Source: Gottfriedia luciferensis
GTDB taxonomy: Bacteria; Bacillota; Bacilli; Bacillales; Bacillaceae_G
Direction: 5' to 3'
Length of the DNA stretch: 64,000 bases
NCBI RefSeq assembly: GCF_001712755.1
Contig: NZ_MDKC01000011.1
Location: 1 to 64,000 of the forward strand
Below, piece after piece: positions 26,973 to 35,890 of this stretch (positions are counted from its first letter, which is position 1; each line of letters starts with the position of its first letter). The translations under genes and the position numbers were made by a program. The notes under the pieces are model-generated. The model was given only the letters and a program-made list of their open reading frames with translations. It was not told the DNA's origin and ran no database searches.

Positions 26973-28406
26973 ATGTTAAAAACAAATGATAATACGAAAA
27001 CAGATATTTTATTGGAAGAAATCGCAGATTACGTTTTAAATAAAGAGATTAAGAGTCCAGAAGCATTTAGCACGGCTCATTATATATTACTAGATACATT
27101 GGGGTGTGGAATTCTCGCTTTAAACTATCCGGAATGTACAAAATTGCTAGGGCCTGTAGTAGCAGGAACAGTTGTACCAAATGGAACTCGAGTACCTGGA
27201 ACATCATACGTTCTTGATCCTGTAAAAGGGGCATTTAATATCGGATGTATGATTCGTTGGCTGGATTATAATGACACTTGGCTAGCTGCGGAATGGGGTC
27301 ACCCTTCTGATAATCTGGGCGGTATTCTTGCAGTAGCTGATTATTTGAGCCAGGTTCGTATTTCTGAAGGGAAAGAGCCATTAAAAGTAAGAGAAGTACT
27401 AGAAGCAATGATTAAAGCACACGAAATTCAAGGAATTCTAGCATTAGAAAACAGCTTAAATCGTGTTGGGCTTGATCATGTTCATTTTGTAAAAATTGCT
27501 ACAACAGCCGTAGTGACGAAAATGCTGGGAGGAACACGTCAGGAAATCATAAACGCACTTTCGAATGCATGGATTGATGGCGCTAGCTTAAGAACTTACA
27601 GACACGCACCTAATACAGGTTCACGTAAATCTTGGGCTGCAGGTGATGCGACAAGTAGAGGTGTGCATTTGGCAATGATGGCTTTAAAAGGCGAGATGGG
27701 CTATCCGACTGCACTTTCAGCTCCAGGATGGGGTTTTCAGGACGTCTTATTTAATAAAAAAGAGGTAGTACTTAGTCGACCACTTGATTCTTATGTAATG
27801 GAGAATATCCTATTTAAAGTATCGTATCCTGCAGAATTCCATGCTCAAACTGCAGCAGAATGCGCAGTTAAGCTTCATCCTCAAATTATAGACCGTTTAG
27901 AAGAAATTGATGAAATTAAAATCATGACGCATGAATCTGCGATACGAATAATTGATAAAACTGGACCGCTTAATAATCCAGCAGATCGCGACCATTGCTT
28001 ACAATACATTACAGCTGTCGGATTACTTAAAGGTGATATTACAGCTGAAGATTACGAAAATGAAGCAGCTAAGGATTCAAGAATTGATACTTTACGAGAA
28101 AAAATGAATGTGGTAGAAAATAAAATCTACAGTGAAGATTACCTAGATGCTAGCAAGCGCTCAATCGCTAATAGTGTACAGATCTTTTTCAAAGACGGAA
28201 CAGCTACTGAAAGCGTGGAAGTAGAGTATCCATTAGGTCATCGTTTCCGACGAGAGGAAGCAATTCCAAAAGTAAAAGAAAAATTTACTAACAATATCAA
28301 TACACACTATTCAAGTAAACAACAGCATTTAATTGAAGAAGCCTGCTATGACCAAGAGAAATTGGCAAGCATGAATGTAAATGATTTTGTTAATTTGTTT
28401 ATTTAA
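26973..28406 (+). CDS. mmgE: 2-methylcitrate dehydratase, MmgE/PrpD family
   Basis: The 477-residue MmgE/PrpD protein dehydrates 2-methylcitrate to 2-methylaconitate. The all-helical N-terminal domain shows [15 protein letters not shown], and the central part has [16 protein letters not shown]-like sequence ([16 protein letters not shown]) and [10 protein letters not shown], both typical of the family. The later hydration to methylisocitrate would need aconitase from elsewhere. AAAGGAAGG lies nine bases upstream of ATG. It sits 84 bases after the synthase and 17 bases before the lyase. Confidence 0.93.
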   Translation: MLKTNDNTKTDILLEEIADYVLNKEIKSPEAFSTAHYILLDTLGCGILALNYPECTKLLGPVVAGTVVPNGTRVPGTSYVLDPVKGAFNIGCMIRWLDYNDTWLAAEWGHPSDNLGGILAVADYLSQVRISEGKEPLKVREVLEAMIKAHEIQGILALENSLNRVGLDHVHFVKIATTAVVTKMLGGTRQEIINALSNAWIDGASLRTYRHAPNTGSRKSWAAGDATSRGVHLAMMALKGEMGYPTALSAPGWGFQDVLFNKKEVVLSRPLDSYVMENILFKVSYPAEFHAQTAAECAVKLHPQIIDRLEEIDEIKIMTHESAIRIIDKTGPLNNPADRDHCLQYITAVGLLKGDITAEDYENEAAKDSRIDTLREKMNVVENKIYSEDYLDASKRSIANSVQIFFKDGTATESVEVEYPLGHRFRREEAIPKVKEKFTNNINTHYSSKQQHLIEEACYDQEKLASMNVNDFVNLFI

Positions 28407-28423
28407 AAAGGAGGTGCACTAAT

Positions 28424-29338
28424 ATGGCATGGATTGTAGACAAACAATTAGCACAAACTGAACTAGCTTCTAGGTTTCAAGTGCTTATGTCTGAAGATAG
28501 CATTTTACAAATTCCAGGTGCACATGATGCAATGGCGGCACTTGTTGCTAAAGAAGCAGGTTTTTCAGCTCTTTATTTATCTGGTGCAGCTTATACAGCA
28601 AGCAGGGGACTTCCAGATCTTGGGATTATTACTTCGACTGAAGTTGCAGAGCGTGCAAGAGATTTAGTGCGTGCTACTAACTTGCCGGTGTTAGTAGATA
28701 TTGATACTGGCTTTGGGGGGTACTTGAACGTAGCCCGAGCAGCGCGAGAAATGGTGGAAGCAAATGTAGCGGCTATTCAGTTAGAAGATCAGCAGTTGCC
28801 TAAAAAGTGTGGTCACCTTAATGGAAAACAGCTTGTAACAACTGAAGAAATGGTTCAAAAAATTAGGGTAATTAAAGAGGTTGCTCCTTCATTAATCATC
28901 ATTGCTCGGACGGATGCTCGTAACAGTGAAGGATTAGATGGAGCGATCCAAAGAGCGACAGCCTATGTAGAAGCTGGAGCTGATGCAATTTTTCCAGAGG
29001 CACTTGAATCTGAAGAGGAATTTCGCATTTTTCGTAAAATGATTCGTGTACCTCTTCTTGCTAATATGACTGAGTTCGGAAAGACACCGTACTATACGGC
29101 AGAAGAATTTAGTGACATGGGATTTCAGATGGTTATTTATCCAGTGACATCTTTACGAGTGGCAGCAAAAGCGTATGAAAGAACGTTTCAATTGATAAAA
29201 AATGAAGGTACACAAAAAGAAGCAATTAAAGATATGCAAACAAGAAGTGAGCTATATGATGCGATTTCATACTATGACTTTGAAAATCTAGACAAAGAAA
29301 TGGCAAAAACAGTCCTTACTGAAGAACATAAATCATAA
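28424..29338 (+). CDS. prpB: Methylisocitrate lyase
   Basis: The 304-residue phosphoenolpyruvate-mutase/isocitrate-lyase superfamily enzyme splits 2-methylisocitrate into pyruvate and succinate. Visible signatures are the metal-binding VDIDTGFGG, the EDQ loop followed by the catalytic KKCGH, and ARTDAR. AAAGGAGG lies upstream of ATG. It corresponds to mmgF/yqiQ of B. subtilis and completes the dedicated methylcitrate enzymes of the operon. Confidence 0.95.
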   Translation: MAWIVDKQLAQTELASRFQVLMSEDSILQIPGAHDAMAALVAKEAGFSALYLSGAAYTASRGLPDLGIITSTEVAERARDLVRATNLPVLVDIDTGFGGYLNVARAAREMVEANVAAIQLEDQQLPKKCGHLNGKQLVTTEEMVQKIRVIKEVAPSLIIIARTDARNSEGLDGAIQRATAYVEAGADAIFPEALESEEEFRIFRKMIRVPLLANMTEFGKTPYYTAEEFSDMGFQMVIYPVTSLRVAAKAYERTFQLIKNEGTQKEAIKDMQTRSELYDAISYYDFENLDKEMAKTVLTEEHKS

Positions 29339-29352
29339 AAACACACCATGAA

Positions 29353-29426
29353 AAGGCGATGATTCAAATCAAGAGAGGAAGATAGAATCATCGTCTTGTT
29401 TTTACGGTACATATTTTAAAACCGTA
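29353..29426 (+). other. Two hairpins between prpB and the acyl-CoA dehydrogenase
   Basis: AAGGCGATGATTC pairs with GAATCATCGTCTT across a loop of about 22 bases (29353-29393) and is followed by GTTTTT. A second small hairpin pairs ACGGT with ACCGT (29404-29425). They could be a partial terminator or a processing site separating the methylcitrate half from the valine half. Confidence 0.45.
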
Positions 29427-29442
29427 GAGGAGGAGAAAGTTG

Positions 29443-31152
29443 ATGGATGAATTAGATTCTCGTTGGAATGATCTTTTCGTATCGCGTTTTGGAACAGCTG
29501 ATGTGTTTACACCAGAAGATTTTAGTGAGGAAGAGCAACTCATTTCAAAAACTACAGAATTATTTGTAAAAAACGAAGTAATGCCTCTAATCGAATTAAT
29601 TGATCAGCAAGATCATGAAAAGGTAAAAAGGTTGTTTCAGGAAGCGGGAAGTTTAGGTTTATTAAGTATAGAAGTTCCAGAAGAGTACGGTGGATTATCA
29701 CTTAACAAAAAGCTTTCAGGACTTGTAGCTGAAAAGATGGGGGCTGGAGGGTCATTTAGCGTTTCCTTTAATATTCACGCCGGTGTTGGAACATTACCAT
29801 ACGTATATTACGGTACAGAATTTCAAAAACAAAAATACCTGCCTAAGCTCGTATCAGGAGAATGGATTGGTGCATATGCACTTACGGAACCAAACGCAGG
29901 ATCTGACGCATTAAATGCAAAAACGACTGCCTCTTTGAATGAGAGTGGTACTGCATGGATTTTAAATGGTGAAAAACAATGGATTACAAACGCTCAAGTA
30001 GCTGATGTGTATGTAGTTTTTGCGAAAACAAATGAAGGAATGACTGCATTTATCGTAGAGCGTTCATTCAAAGGTGTTTCGATAGGACCTGAAGAAAAGA
30101 AAATGGGGATAAAAGGCTCGTCAACAGCAACTGTAAACTTAGAAGATGTTAGCGTACCAATTGAGAATGTACTAGGCGATGTTGGCAAAGGTCACAATGT
30201 GGCGTTAAACATATTAAACATGGCTCGATTAAAACTAGCATTCTCAAATATTGGTACTTCGAAACAAGCATTGAAAATTGCTCTAACCTATGCTAAGCAG
30301 CGAAAACAGTTTGAAACGGCGATTATAACCTTTTCGATGATTCAAGAAAAGATTGCAGATATGGCGATTTCAATATATGGGGCAGAAAGCTCTGCTTATA
30401 GGACGGCTGATGATTTGGATCATGTCTTTGATTCATCAAATCCGTTAGGTACTAAGTTAAATGAGTTAAAAAACTATTCAACAGAGTGTGCAATTAATAA
30501 AGTAAACTGCTCCGAAGTCCTAGACCGAATTGTAGACGAGGCTGTACAGATTCATGGAGGCTATGGCTATATGCAGGAGTATGAAGTTGAGCGATTGTAC
30601 AGGGATGCGAGAATTAGTAGGATTTTCGAAGGGACAAATGAAATAAACCGCTTAACAATTGCAAAAAATTTAATTAAAAATGCACAAAATAACAAAAAAT
30701 ATCCCGACGATCTGATCAATAATCAAGAAACTAGATACCGACAATTTATTAAACTATCTAAACATCTTCTTAATAGAACGTTGGAAGCGCTAACGAATTC
30801 AACTATTAACATAAATCAAGAGCAAGAATACTCACGCCTTCTTGCTGATATGAAGAAAGAAATTTATGTAATGGAATCTGCAGTCATTCGGACTGAAAAA
30901 GCATTACAAAAGAGCAAGCCAAATAAAGAGCAAATAAAAGAATTAATGACGAACGTGATTTGTGAAGAAGGATACCGAAAAATTGAAGGGTTAGTGGTGT
31001 CTGTTTTATCAGGAATCGAAGTAAATGAAGCAAAAAGAAAACAAATATTAGATGAGATTCGAAGTCTTCCAGCGCCACTTTTCAGTAATCTATTTACTCA
31101 AAAACGTGAAATTGCAGAAAGAATGGGCGTTTATGAAAAATATATTGTGTGA
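29443..31152 (+). CDS. Acyl-CoA dehydrogenase, probably isobutyryl-CoA in this context
   Basis: From ATG 29443 (GAGGAGGAG seven bases upstream; the TTG at 29440 is less likely) the protein has 569 residues. The standard flavin domains cover about 20-400, with ALTEPNAGSDA, GEKQWITNA, IHGGYGYMQEYEVERLYRDAR and IFEGTNEINR. A C-terminal helical extension of about 160 residues follows, as in FadE-type enzymes, which is longer than typical isobutyryl-CoA dehydrogenases. The flanking genes of valine catabolism suggest conversion of isobutyryl-CoA to methacrylyl-CoA. The chain specificity is inferred. Confidence 0.88.
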   Translation: MDELDSRWNDLFVSRFGTADVFTPEDFSEEEQLISKTTELFVKNEVMPLIELIDQQDHEKVKRLFQEAGSLGLLSIEVPEEYGGLSLNKKLSGLVAEKMGAGGSFSVSFNIHAGVGTLPYVYYGTEFQKQKYLPKLVSGEWIGAYALTEPNAGSDALNAKTTASLNESGTAWILNGEKQWITNAQVADVYVVFAKTNEGMTAFIVERSFKGVSIGPEEKKMGIKGSSTATVNLEDVSVPIENVLGDVGKGHNVALNILNMARLKLAFSNIGTSKQALKIALTYAKQRKQFETAIITFSMIQEKIADMAISIYGAESSAYRTADDLDHVFDSSNPLGTKLNELKNYSTECAINKVNCSEVLDRIVDEAVQIHGGYGYMQEYEVERLYRDARISRIFEGTNEINRLTIAKNLIKNAQNNKKYPDDLINNQETRYRQFIKLSKHLLNRTLEALTNSTININQEQEYSRLLADMKKEIYVMESAVIRTEKALQKSKPNKEQIKELMTNVICEEGYRKIEGLVVSVLSGIEVNEAKRKQILDEIRSLPAPLFSNLFTQKREIAERMGVYEKYIV

Positions 31153-31167
31153 ATGGAGTGATTTTTA

Positions 31168-32055
31168 ATGAAAAATATCGGTTTTATAGGTCTGGGGAAT
31201 ATGGGTCTTCCAATGTCCAAAAACTTAGTTTTGTCAAACTTTACTGTATATGGTACGGATTTAAATAAAAAAGCCGAAATGTCATTTCATCAAGCTGGAG
31301 GTATAATTGGAGTTTCAATCCAAAAAATGGTTGAACTTTGTGATGTAATTCTTACAAGTCTACCTTCATCAAATGCAGTAGAAGAAGTTTTTCTAGGAGA
31401 AAAAGGACTTATTAACCTGGCTAAGTCTGGCATTGTATTAATTGATACTAGTACGGTTGCACCTGAACTAAATTTCCAAATTGAAGCGGCAGCAAGAAAA
31501 AAAGGCATTGAATTTTTAGCAGCACCTGTAAGTGGTGGCGTAATTGGAGCGATCAATAGGACTCTTACATTTATGGTAGGGGGTTCAAAGTCTACCTTCG
31601 ATAAGGTGCTACCTGTTTTGAGCACGATGGGAGGGAATATTTTTCATGTGAACGAAAGGGTTGATAGCGGTACGAACACGAAATTGATAAATAACCTCTT
31701 AATTGGATTTTATACTGCTGGTGTGAGTGAAGCCCTACATCTTGCAAAGAATAGTAATTTAGATCTGGATAAATTGTTTGAAATGCTGAATGTAAGTTAT
31801 GGTCAAAGCCGAATTTATGAACGCAATTATAAAAGTTTCATAGCCGATGAAAACTACGAACCAGGTTTTTCATTGAAGCTATTGAGAAAAGATCTGGGCT
31901 TTGCATTGGATTTAGCTGAAAAGAACAATGTCGAACTACCGATGAGCAAAATTCTCTTTAATCTATATGTAGAAGCTGATGAGAGTGGATTAGGTGAAAA
32001 AGATATGGCGGTTTTATACAAAAAAATTAGTGAACAGAAATCTACTATTTTATAA
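31168..32055 (+). CDS. mmsB: 3-hydroxyisobutyrate dehydrogenase
   Basis: The 295-residue beta-hydroxyacid dehydrogenase oxidises 3-hydroxyisobutyrate to methylmalonate semialdehyde with NAD. The Rossmann start IGFIGLGNMGLPMSKNL, the substrate loop PVSGGVIGA and the catalytic lysine in TNTKLINNLL are all present. The gene is 15 bases after the acyl-CoA dehydrogenase and 19 before mmsA, which fits one transcript. Other members of the family (tartronate semialdehyde reductase) look alike, but the neighbours favour the valine step. Confidence 0.9.
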   Translation: MKNIGFIGLGNMGLPMSKNLVLSNFTVYGTDLNKKAEMSFHQAGGIIGVSIQKMVELCDVILTSLPSSNAVEEVFLGEKGLINLAKSGIVLIDTSTVAPELNFQIEAAARKKGIEFLAAPVSGGVIGAINRTLTFMVGGSKSTFDKVLPVLSTMGGNIFHVNERVDSGTNTKLINNLLIGFYTAGVSEALHLAKNSNLDLDKLFEMLNVSYGQSRIYERNYKSFIADENYEPGFSLKLLRKDLGFALDLAEKNNVELPMSKILFNLYVEADESGLGEKDMAVLYKKISEQKSTIL

Positions 32056-32074
32056 GAGAGAGGGGATCAATTAA

Positions 32075-33529
32075 ATGATTACGACTAATATAAAAAAACT
32101 AAGAAATAACATTAATGGGGAATGGGTTGATTCAACAGGTGTTGAAGTAGAGGAAGTAATAAATCCTGCAAACGGAAATTTAATTGCCTATGTACCTCTT
32201 TCAACAAAAGCAGATGTAGATTCTGCTGTTTTGGCAGCTCAAAATGCCTATCAGAGTTGGTCATTAGTACCTGTACCAAATCGAACAAGACTTTTATACA
32301 AATACTTACAGTTACTTCAAGAGAATAAAGAACAATTGGCTGATATTATTACGACAGAAAATGGAAAAACGTTAAAGGACGCTCAGGGCGAAGTTCAACG
32401 AGGAATTGAGGTAGTTGAACTAGCTACTGCGACACCTACTTTAATGATGGGAGAAGCATTACCGGGAATAGCAGATGGAATCGATGGTACAATTTGGCGC
32501 TATCCATTAGGTGTCGTTGCAGGAATTACACCATTCAATTTTCCGATGATGGTACCTTTATGGATGTTTCCTCTTGCAATCTCATGTGGAAACACATTTG
32601 TCCTAAAAGCTTCAGAACGTACACCTATTCTTGCAGAGAAGCTAGTAGCGTTATTCTATGAATCTGGTTTTCCTAAAGGTGTTTTAAATCTTGTACATGG
32701 TTCAAAGGATGTTGTTAATGGATTACTAGAGAATAATGACATTAAAGCGATTTCGTTCGTAGGGTCAGAACCAGTGGCAAAGTATGTGTATGAAAAGGGA
32801 ACTGCAAATGGAAAACGTGTCCAAGCACTTGCTGGTGCAAAAAACCACGCCGTTGTCTTAGCGGATTGTAATCTTGAAAAATCGATTCAAGGGATCATTG
32901 GAGCAGCATTTGGAAGTAGCGGTGAACGATGTATGGCATGTTCTGTTGTAGCAGTGGTAGATGAAATTGCTGATGAATTCATGGAATTGCTTATTTATGA
33001 AACACGCAAGCTAAAAACTGGAGAAGGCAGATCAGAAGAAAACTTCGTCGGCCCATTGATTCGGGAAGTTCATAAAAAGCGTGTTCTTGATTATATTGAT
33101 AGTGGTGTAAAACAAGGGGCTGTTCTATCTGTCGATGGAAGGGAACCAGGAATTAAAGAGGGGTATTATGTAGGAGCGACCATTTTTGACCAAGTAACAC
33201 CTGACATGAAAATATGGCAAGATGAGATATTTGCTCCAGTATTAAGTGTTGTACGAGTTAAAGATTTAGAAGAAGGAATCGCTCTTGCTAACCAGTCCAA
33301 ATTTGCTAATGGAGCTGTAATTTATACAGCAAGTGGTAAAAGTGTACAACAATTCCGTGACAAAATAGATGCTGGAATGATTGGTGTAAATGTAAACGTA
33401 CCAGCTCCAATGGCATTTTTCTCCTTTGCAGGGAATAAAGCATCATTTTTTGGTGATCTTGGAACGAATGGAAAAGACGGTGTTCAATTCTATACACGTA
33501 AGAAAGTAGTAACAGAACGCTGGTATTAA
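32075..33529 (+). CDS. mmsA: CoA-acylating methylmalonate-semialdehyde dehydrogenase
   Basis: The 484-residue aldehyde dehydrogenase turns methylmalonate semialdehyde, NAD and CoA into propionyl-CoA and CO2. It has the family traits: [10 protein letters not shown], the catalytic cysteine in GERCMAC, and [11 protein letters not shown] where ordinary aldehyde dehydrogenases have a glutamate-containing ELGGK motif. Loss of that glutamate is characteristic of the CoA-dependent enzymes. It supplies the propionyl-CoA that the methylcitrate genes consume. An iolA-type role is possible, but no inositol genes are present. Confidence 0.93.
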   Translation: MITTNIKKLRNNINGEWVDSTGVEVEEVINPANGNLIAYVPLSTKADVDSAVLAAQNAYQSWSLVPVPNRTRLLYKYLQLLQENKEQLADIITTENGKTLKDAQGEVQRGIEVVELATATPTLMMGEALPGIADGIDGTIWRYPLGVVAGITPFNFPMMVPLWMFPLAISCGNTFVLKASERTPILAEKLVALFYESGFPKGVLNLVHGSKDVVNGLLENNDIKAISFVGSEPVAKYVYEKGTANGKRVQALAGAKNHAVVLADCNLEKSIQGIIGAAFGSSGERCMACSVVAVVDEIADEFMELLIYETRKLKTGEGRSEENFVGPLIREVHKKRVLDYIDSGVKQGAVLSVDGREPGIKEGYYVGATIFDQVTPDMKIWQDEIFAPVLSVVRVKDLEEGIALANQSKFANGAVIYTASGKSVQQFRDKIDAGMIGVNVNVPAPMAFFSFAGNKASFFGDLGTNGKDGVQFYTRKKVVTERWY

Positions 33530-33542
33530 TACTTAATTTGGA

Positions 33543-33577
33543 TCCCACTATAGGTAAAATACTTACCCATAGTGGGG
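33543..33577 (+). other. Long intercistronic hairpin
   Basis: CCCACTAT-a-GGTAA-loop-TTACC-c-ATAGTGGG forms a 13-bp stem just after the mmsA stop. No T run follows, so it looks like an mRNA stabiliser or processing site rather than a terminator. Confidence 0.6.
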
Positions 33578-33616
33578 GATTTATGTAAAACTGAAAAATC
33601 CAAAAGGAGGGATAAT

Positions 33617-34405
33617 GTGAATAACTACAAGTATGTATCGTTAGAAAAAGAGAATTATATCACGACTGTTACGATAAATAATCCACCTGCAAATGTCCTA
33701 TCTATTAACTGTATTGCCGAGTTACGCTCAATTTTTCATGAACTTTCAAATGATGATGAAACAAGAGTTATTATCATTACAGGTGAAGGGCGTTTCTTTA
33801 TAGCAGGGGCAGATATAAAAGAATTTGTTTCTAGATTAGGTGATCAGGAACAAGGGTTGGCACTTGCTGAAGGTGGACAGGCACTCTGCGATGAAATTGA
33901 GTCAATGAATAAACCGGTTATTGCTGCTATAAATGGCCCAGCACTTGGGGGTGGGCTAGAACTTGTGATGAGCTGTCATTTAAGAATTATATCAGAGCGG
34001 GCTAGCGTAGGTCTTCCGGAATTAAAGTTAGGTTTGATTCCTACTTTCGGTGGTACCCAGAGATTACGTAAAATAACTAATACATCGACAGCGATGGAGC
34101 TGATTCTATCAAGTAGAACACTTCTAGCTAATGAAGCAGTCGAACTTAAAATTGCACAATTAGCCGTGAAAGAAGATGAACTTTTAAAGACAGCAAAGGC
34201 TATTGCAACGTCATTGGTTAAAGGAAAAAGTATGACCAGTGTAATGCGGGCTGTAGAATGTATTATACAAGGAAACAACGAGAGTATGGAACAAGGGCTA
34301 GAAAGAGAACGAAAAAGATTTGCCGAACTCTTCTTGACTGCTGACGCTAAAGAAGGAGTTCATGCTTTCGTTGAGAAACGTACACCGGACTTTAAACATT
34401 CATAA
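33617..34405 (+). CDS. Enoyl-CoA hydratase, probable methacrylyl-CoA hydratase
   Basis: The GTG at 33617 is chosen because AAAGGAGG lies six bases upstream; the frame is open back to 33572 but without a site. The 262-residue crotonase-fold protein has the oxyanion loops FIAGADIKEF and NGPALGGGLELVMS. It has both catalytic glutamates of the hydratases (in GGGLE and LPELKLG). In this operon it would hydrate methacrylyl-CoA to 3-hydroxyisobutyryl-CoA. Specificity is inferred from the neighbours. Confidence 0.9.
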   Translation: MNNYKYVSLEKENYITTVTINNPPANVLSINCIAELRSIFHELSNDDETRVIIITGEGRFFIAGADIKEFVSRLGDQEQGLALAEGGQALCDEIESMNKPVIAAINGPALGGGLELVMSCHLRIISERASVGLPELKLGLIPTFGGTQRLRKITNTSTAMELILSSRTLLANEAVELKIAQLAVKEDELLKTAKAIATSLVKGKSMTSVMRAVECIIQGNNESMEQGLERERKRFAELFLTADAKEGVHAFVEKRTPDFKHS

Positions 34406-34423
34406 ATAAAGGAGTAGATACCA

Positions 34424-35479
34424 ATGTTCGATGAGGTTTTGTTTTCCGTTAATCAAAATGGTACTGCAACAATTATTTTGAACCGTCCAAAAGCCCTTAA
34501 TTCACTTTCACACAGGATGGTTAAAGCGATAGGAGAAAAATTAATAGATTGGGAGACAAATCATAATGTGTCTGTCGTCATCATTAAAGGATCCGGAGAA
34601 AAAGGACTTTGCGCTGGGGGCGACATTAAGGCACTCTATGAAGCTAGTTCATCCGAAACTGCAATGAAAGAAGCAATGAGTTTTTTTGAAGATGAGTATG
34701 AGGTTGATCAAGCTATCTATCAATTTCCAAAGCCAATTATTGCATGTTTAGATGGTATTGTAATGGGTGGGGGAGTAGGTATAACATATGGTGCTAGTCA
34801 TCGAATTGTTACTGAAAAGACAAAATGGTCCATGCCTGAAATGAATATAGGTTTCTTTCCAGATGTAGGCGCGGCCTATTTCCTAAACAAAGCTCCAGGT
34901 CACTTAGGACGTTATCTGGCATTAACGGCTTCGGTGATACAGGCCACAGATGTATTATATGCAAATGGTGCAGATATCTACATGGAAAGTGAGGCTTTAG
35001 TAAGATTTATTGAAAAAGTCGAATTGACAAACTGGAACGAAGTAAAAGTTGAGCCAAAGCTTGATCAACTTGTAGATGAGTTTCGAACTAACCCCTTGGA
35101 AGAAAGCAAATTCGTATACTATCAAAAAGAAATTGACCAAAATTTTAGGTTTGAGACTGTTGAGGAGATCGTTCAATCACTTAGTAAGTATGGAAGTGAA
35201 TTCAGTGATAATGCAAAAGGACTACTCCTATCTAAGTCTCCATTTTCGTTGAAAATAACATTGAAACAACTGATTGGCGGTAAATTTAAAACAATAAAAG
35301 AATGCTTTGCTACGGATTTGATGCTTGCAAAAAACTTTTTAAAACATAGAGATTTCTATGAAGGAGTAAGGTCAGTAGTGATTGATCGTGATTACTCACC
35401 AAACTATGAGTACCAACACATTTCAGATGTAACGGATGAGGTTATTGATAGTTTTTTTAAAGTTAACTCTGTTCAATAA
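34424..35479 (+). CDS. 3-hydroxyisobutyryl-CoA hydrolase
   Basis: The 351-residue crotonase-superfamily protein is longer than hydratases and carries the hallmark hydrolase motif MPEMNIGFFPDVGAAYFL, with the catalytic Glu and Asp. It also has GLCAGGDIKALYE. It releases free 3-hydroxyisobutyrate, the substrate of the dehydrogenase encoded upstream. It is the last gene of the operon, with GGAG upstream of its ATG and a terminator two bases after its stop. Confidence 0.93.
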   Translation: MFDEVLFSVNQNGTATIILNRPKALNSLSHRMVKAIGEKLIDWETNHNVSVVIIKGSGEKGLCAGGDIKALYEASSSETAMKEAMSFFEDEYEVDQAIYQFPKPIIACLDGIVMGGGVGITYGASHRIVTEKTKWSMPEMNIGFFPDVGAAYFLNKAPGHLGRYLALTASVIQATDVLYANGADIYMESEALVRFIEKVELTNWNEVKVEPKLDQLVDEFRTNPLEESKFVYYQKEIDQNFRFETVEEIVQSLSKYGSEFSDNAKGLLLSKSPFSLKITLKQLIGGKFKTIKECFATDLMLAKNFLKHRDFYEGVRSVVIDRDYSPNYEYQHISDVTDEVIDSFFKVNSVQ

Positions 35480-35480
35480 G

Positions 35481-35506
35481 ACTAGCTAAATTAGCTAGTT
35501 TTTTTG
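35481..35506 (+). terminator. Terminator of the methylcitrate/valine operon
   Basis: ACTAGCTAA pairs with TTAGCTAGT, followed by seven T, directly after the last stop codon. Confidence 0.88.
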
Positions 35507-35667
35507 TATTTAATAATTTACCGAGAGTATGTCCTTCAAATAAAGTTTCAAATGAATCGGAAATTGTTGTTTTTTGGATCAGTGTAATTTTCGCTTTTTA
35601 ACTTTTTTTCCAATTCATTAAATTTAGCTAATAAATTCAGTTGCAATTGAGTTTTACTTAAACCCGC

Positions 35668-35775
35668 TTGGGATATGTAATATTTTTCGCAGCAGTTGAT
35701 ATCGAACCTGTTTTTGCAATTTCGCATGCGTTAGTTGGAGAGCATGAGTTGCTATGGCAGCTGATTTTTTATTGA
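35668..35775 (+). pseudogene. Possible membrane-protein fragment
   Basis: A 35-codon open stretch has no upstream ribosome binding site and a higher GC content than its surroundings. It reads like a hydrophobic protein segment (GYVIFFAAVDIEPVFAISH and ALVGEHELLWQLIFY). It may be a decayed gene end. No family is recognised. The remainder of 35507-35890 shows nothing else. Confidence 0.2.
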
Positions 35776-35890
35776 AATAAGCTTTGTTAATTTTATTTTG
35801 GAATTGCGAATTATGGATGTTTGTCAAACTGTAAGTACATACTAACTGTATTGTTAAATGTTAACAAATTAAGTTAGGAGTTACCAATTC

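Noticed and set aside
33572-33616. Upstream start of the enoyl-CoA hydratase
   Set aside because: It begins within the intercistronic hairpin and lacks a ribosome site. GTG 33617 has AAAGGAGG six bases upstream.
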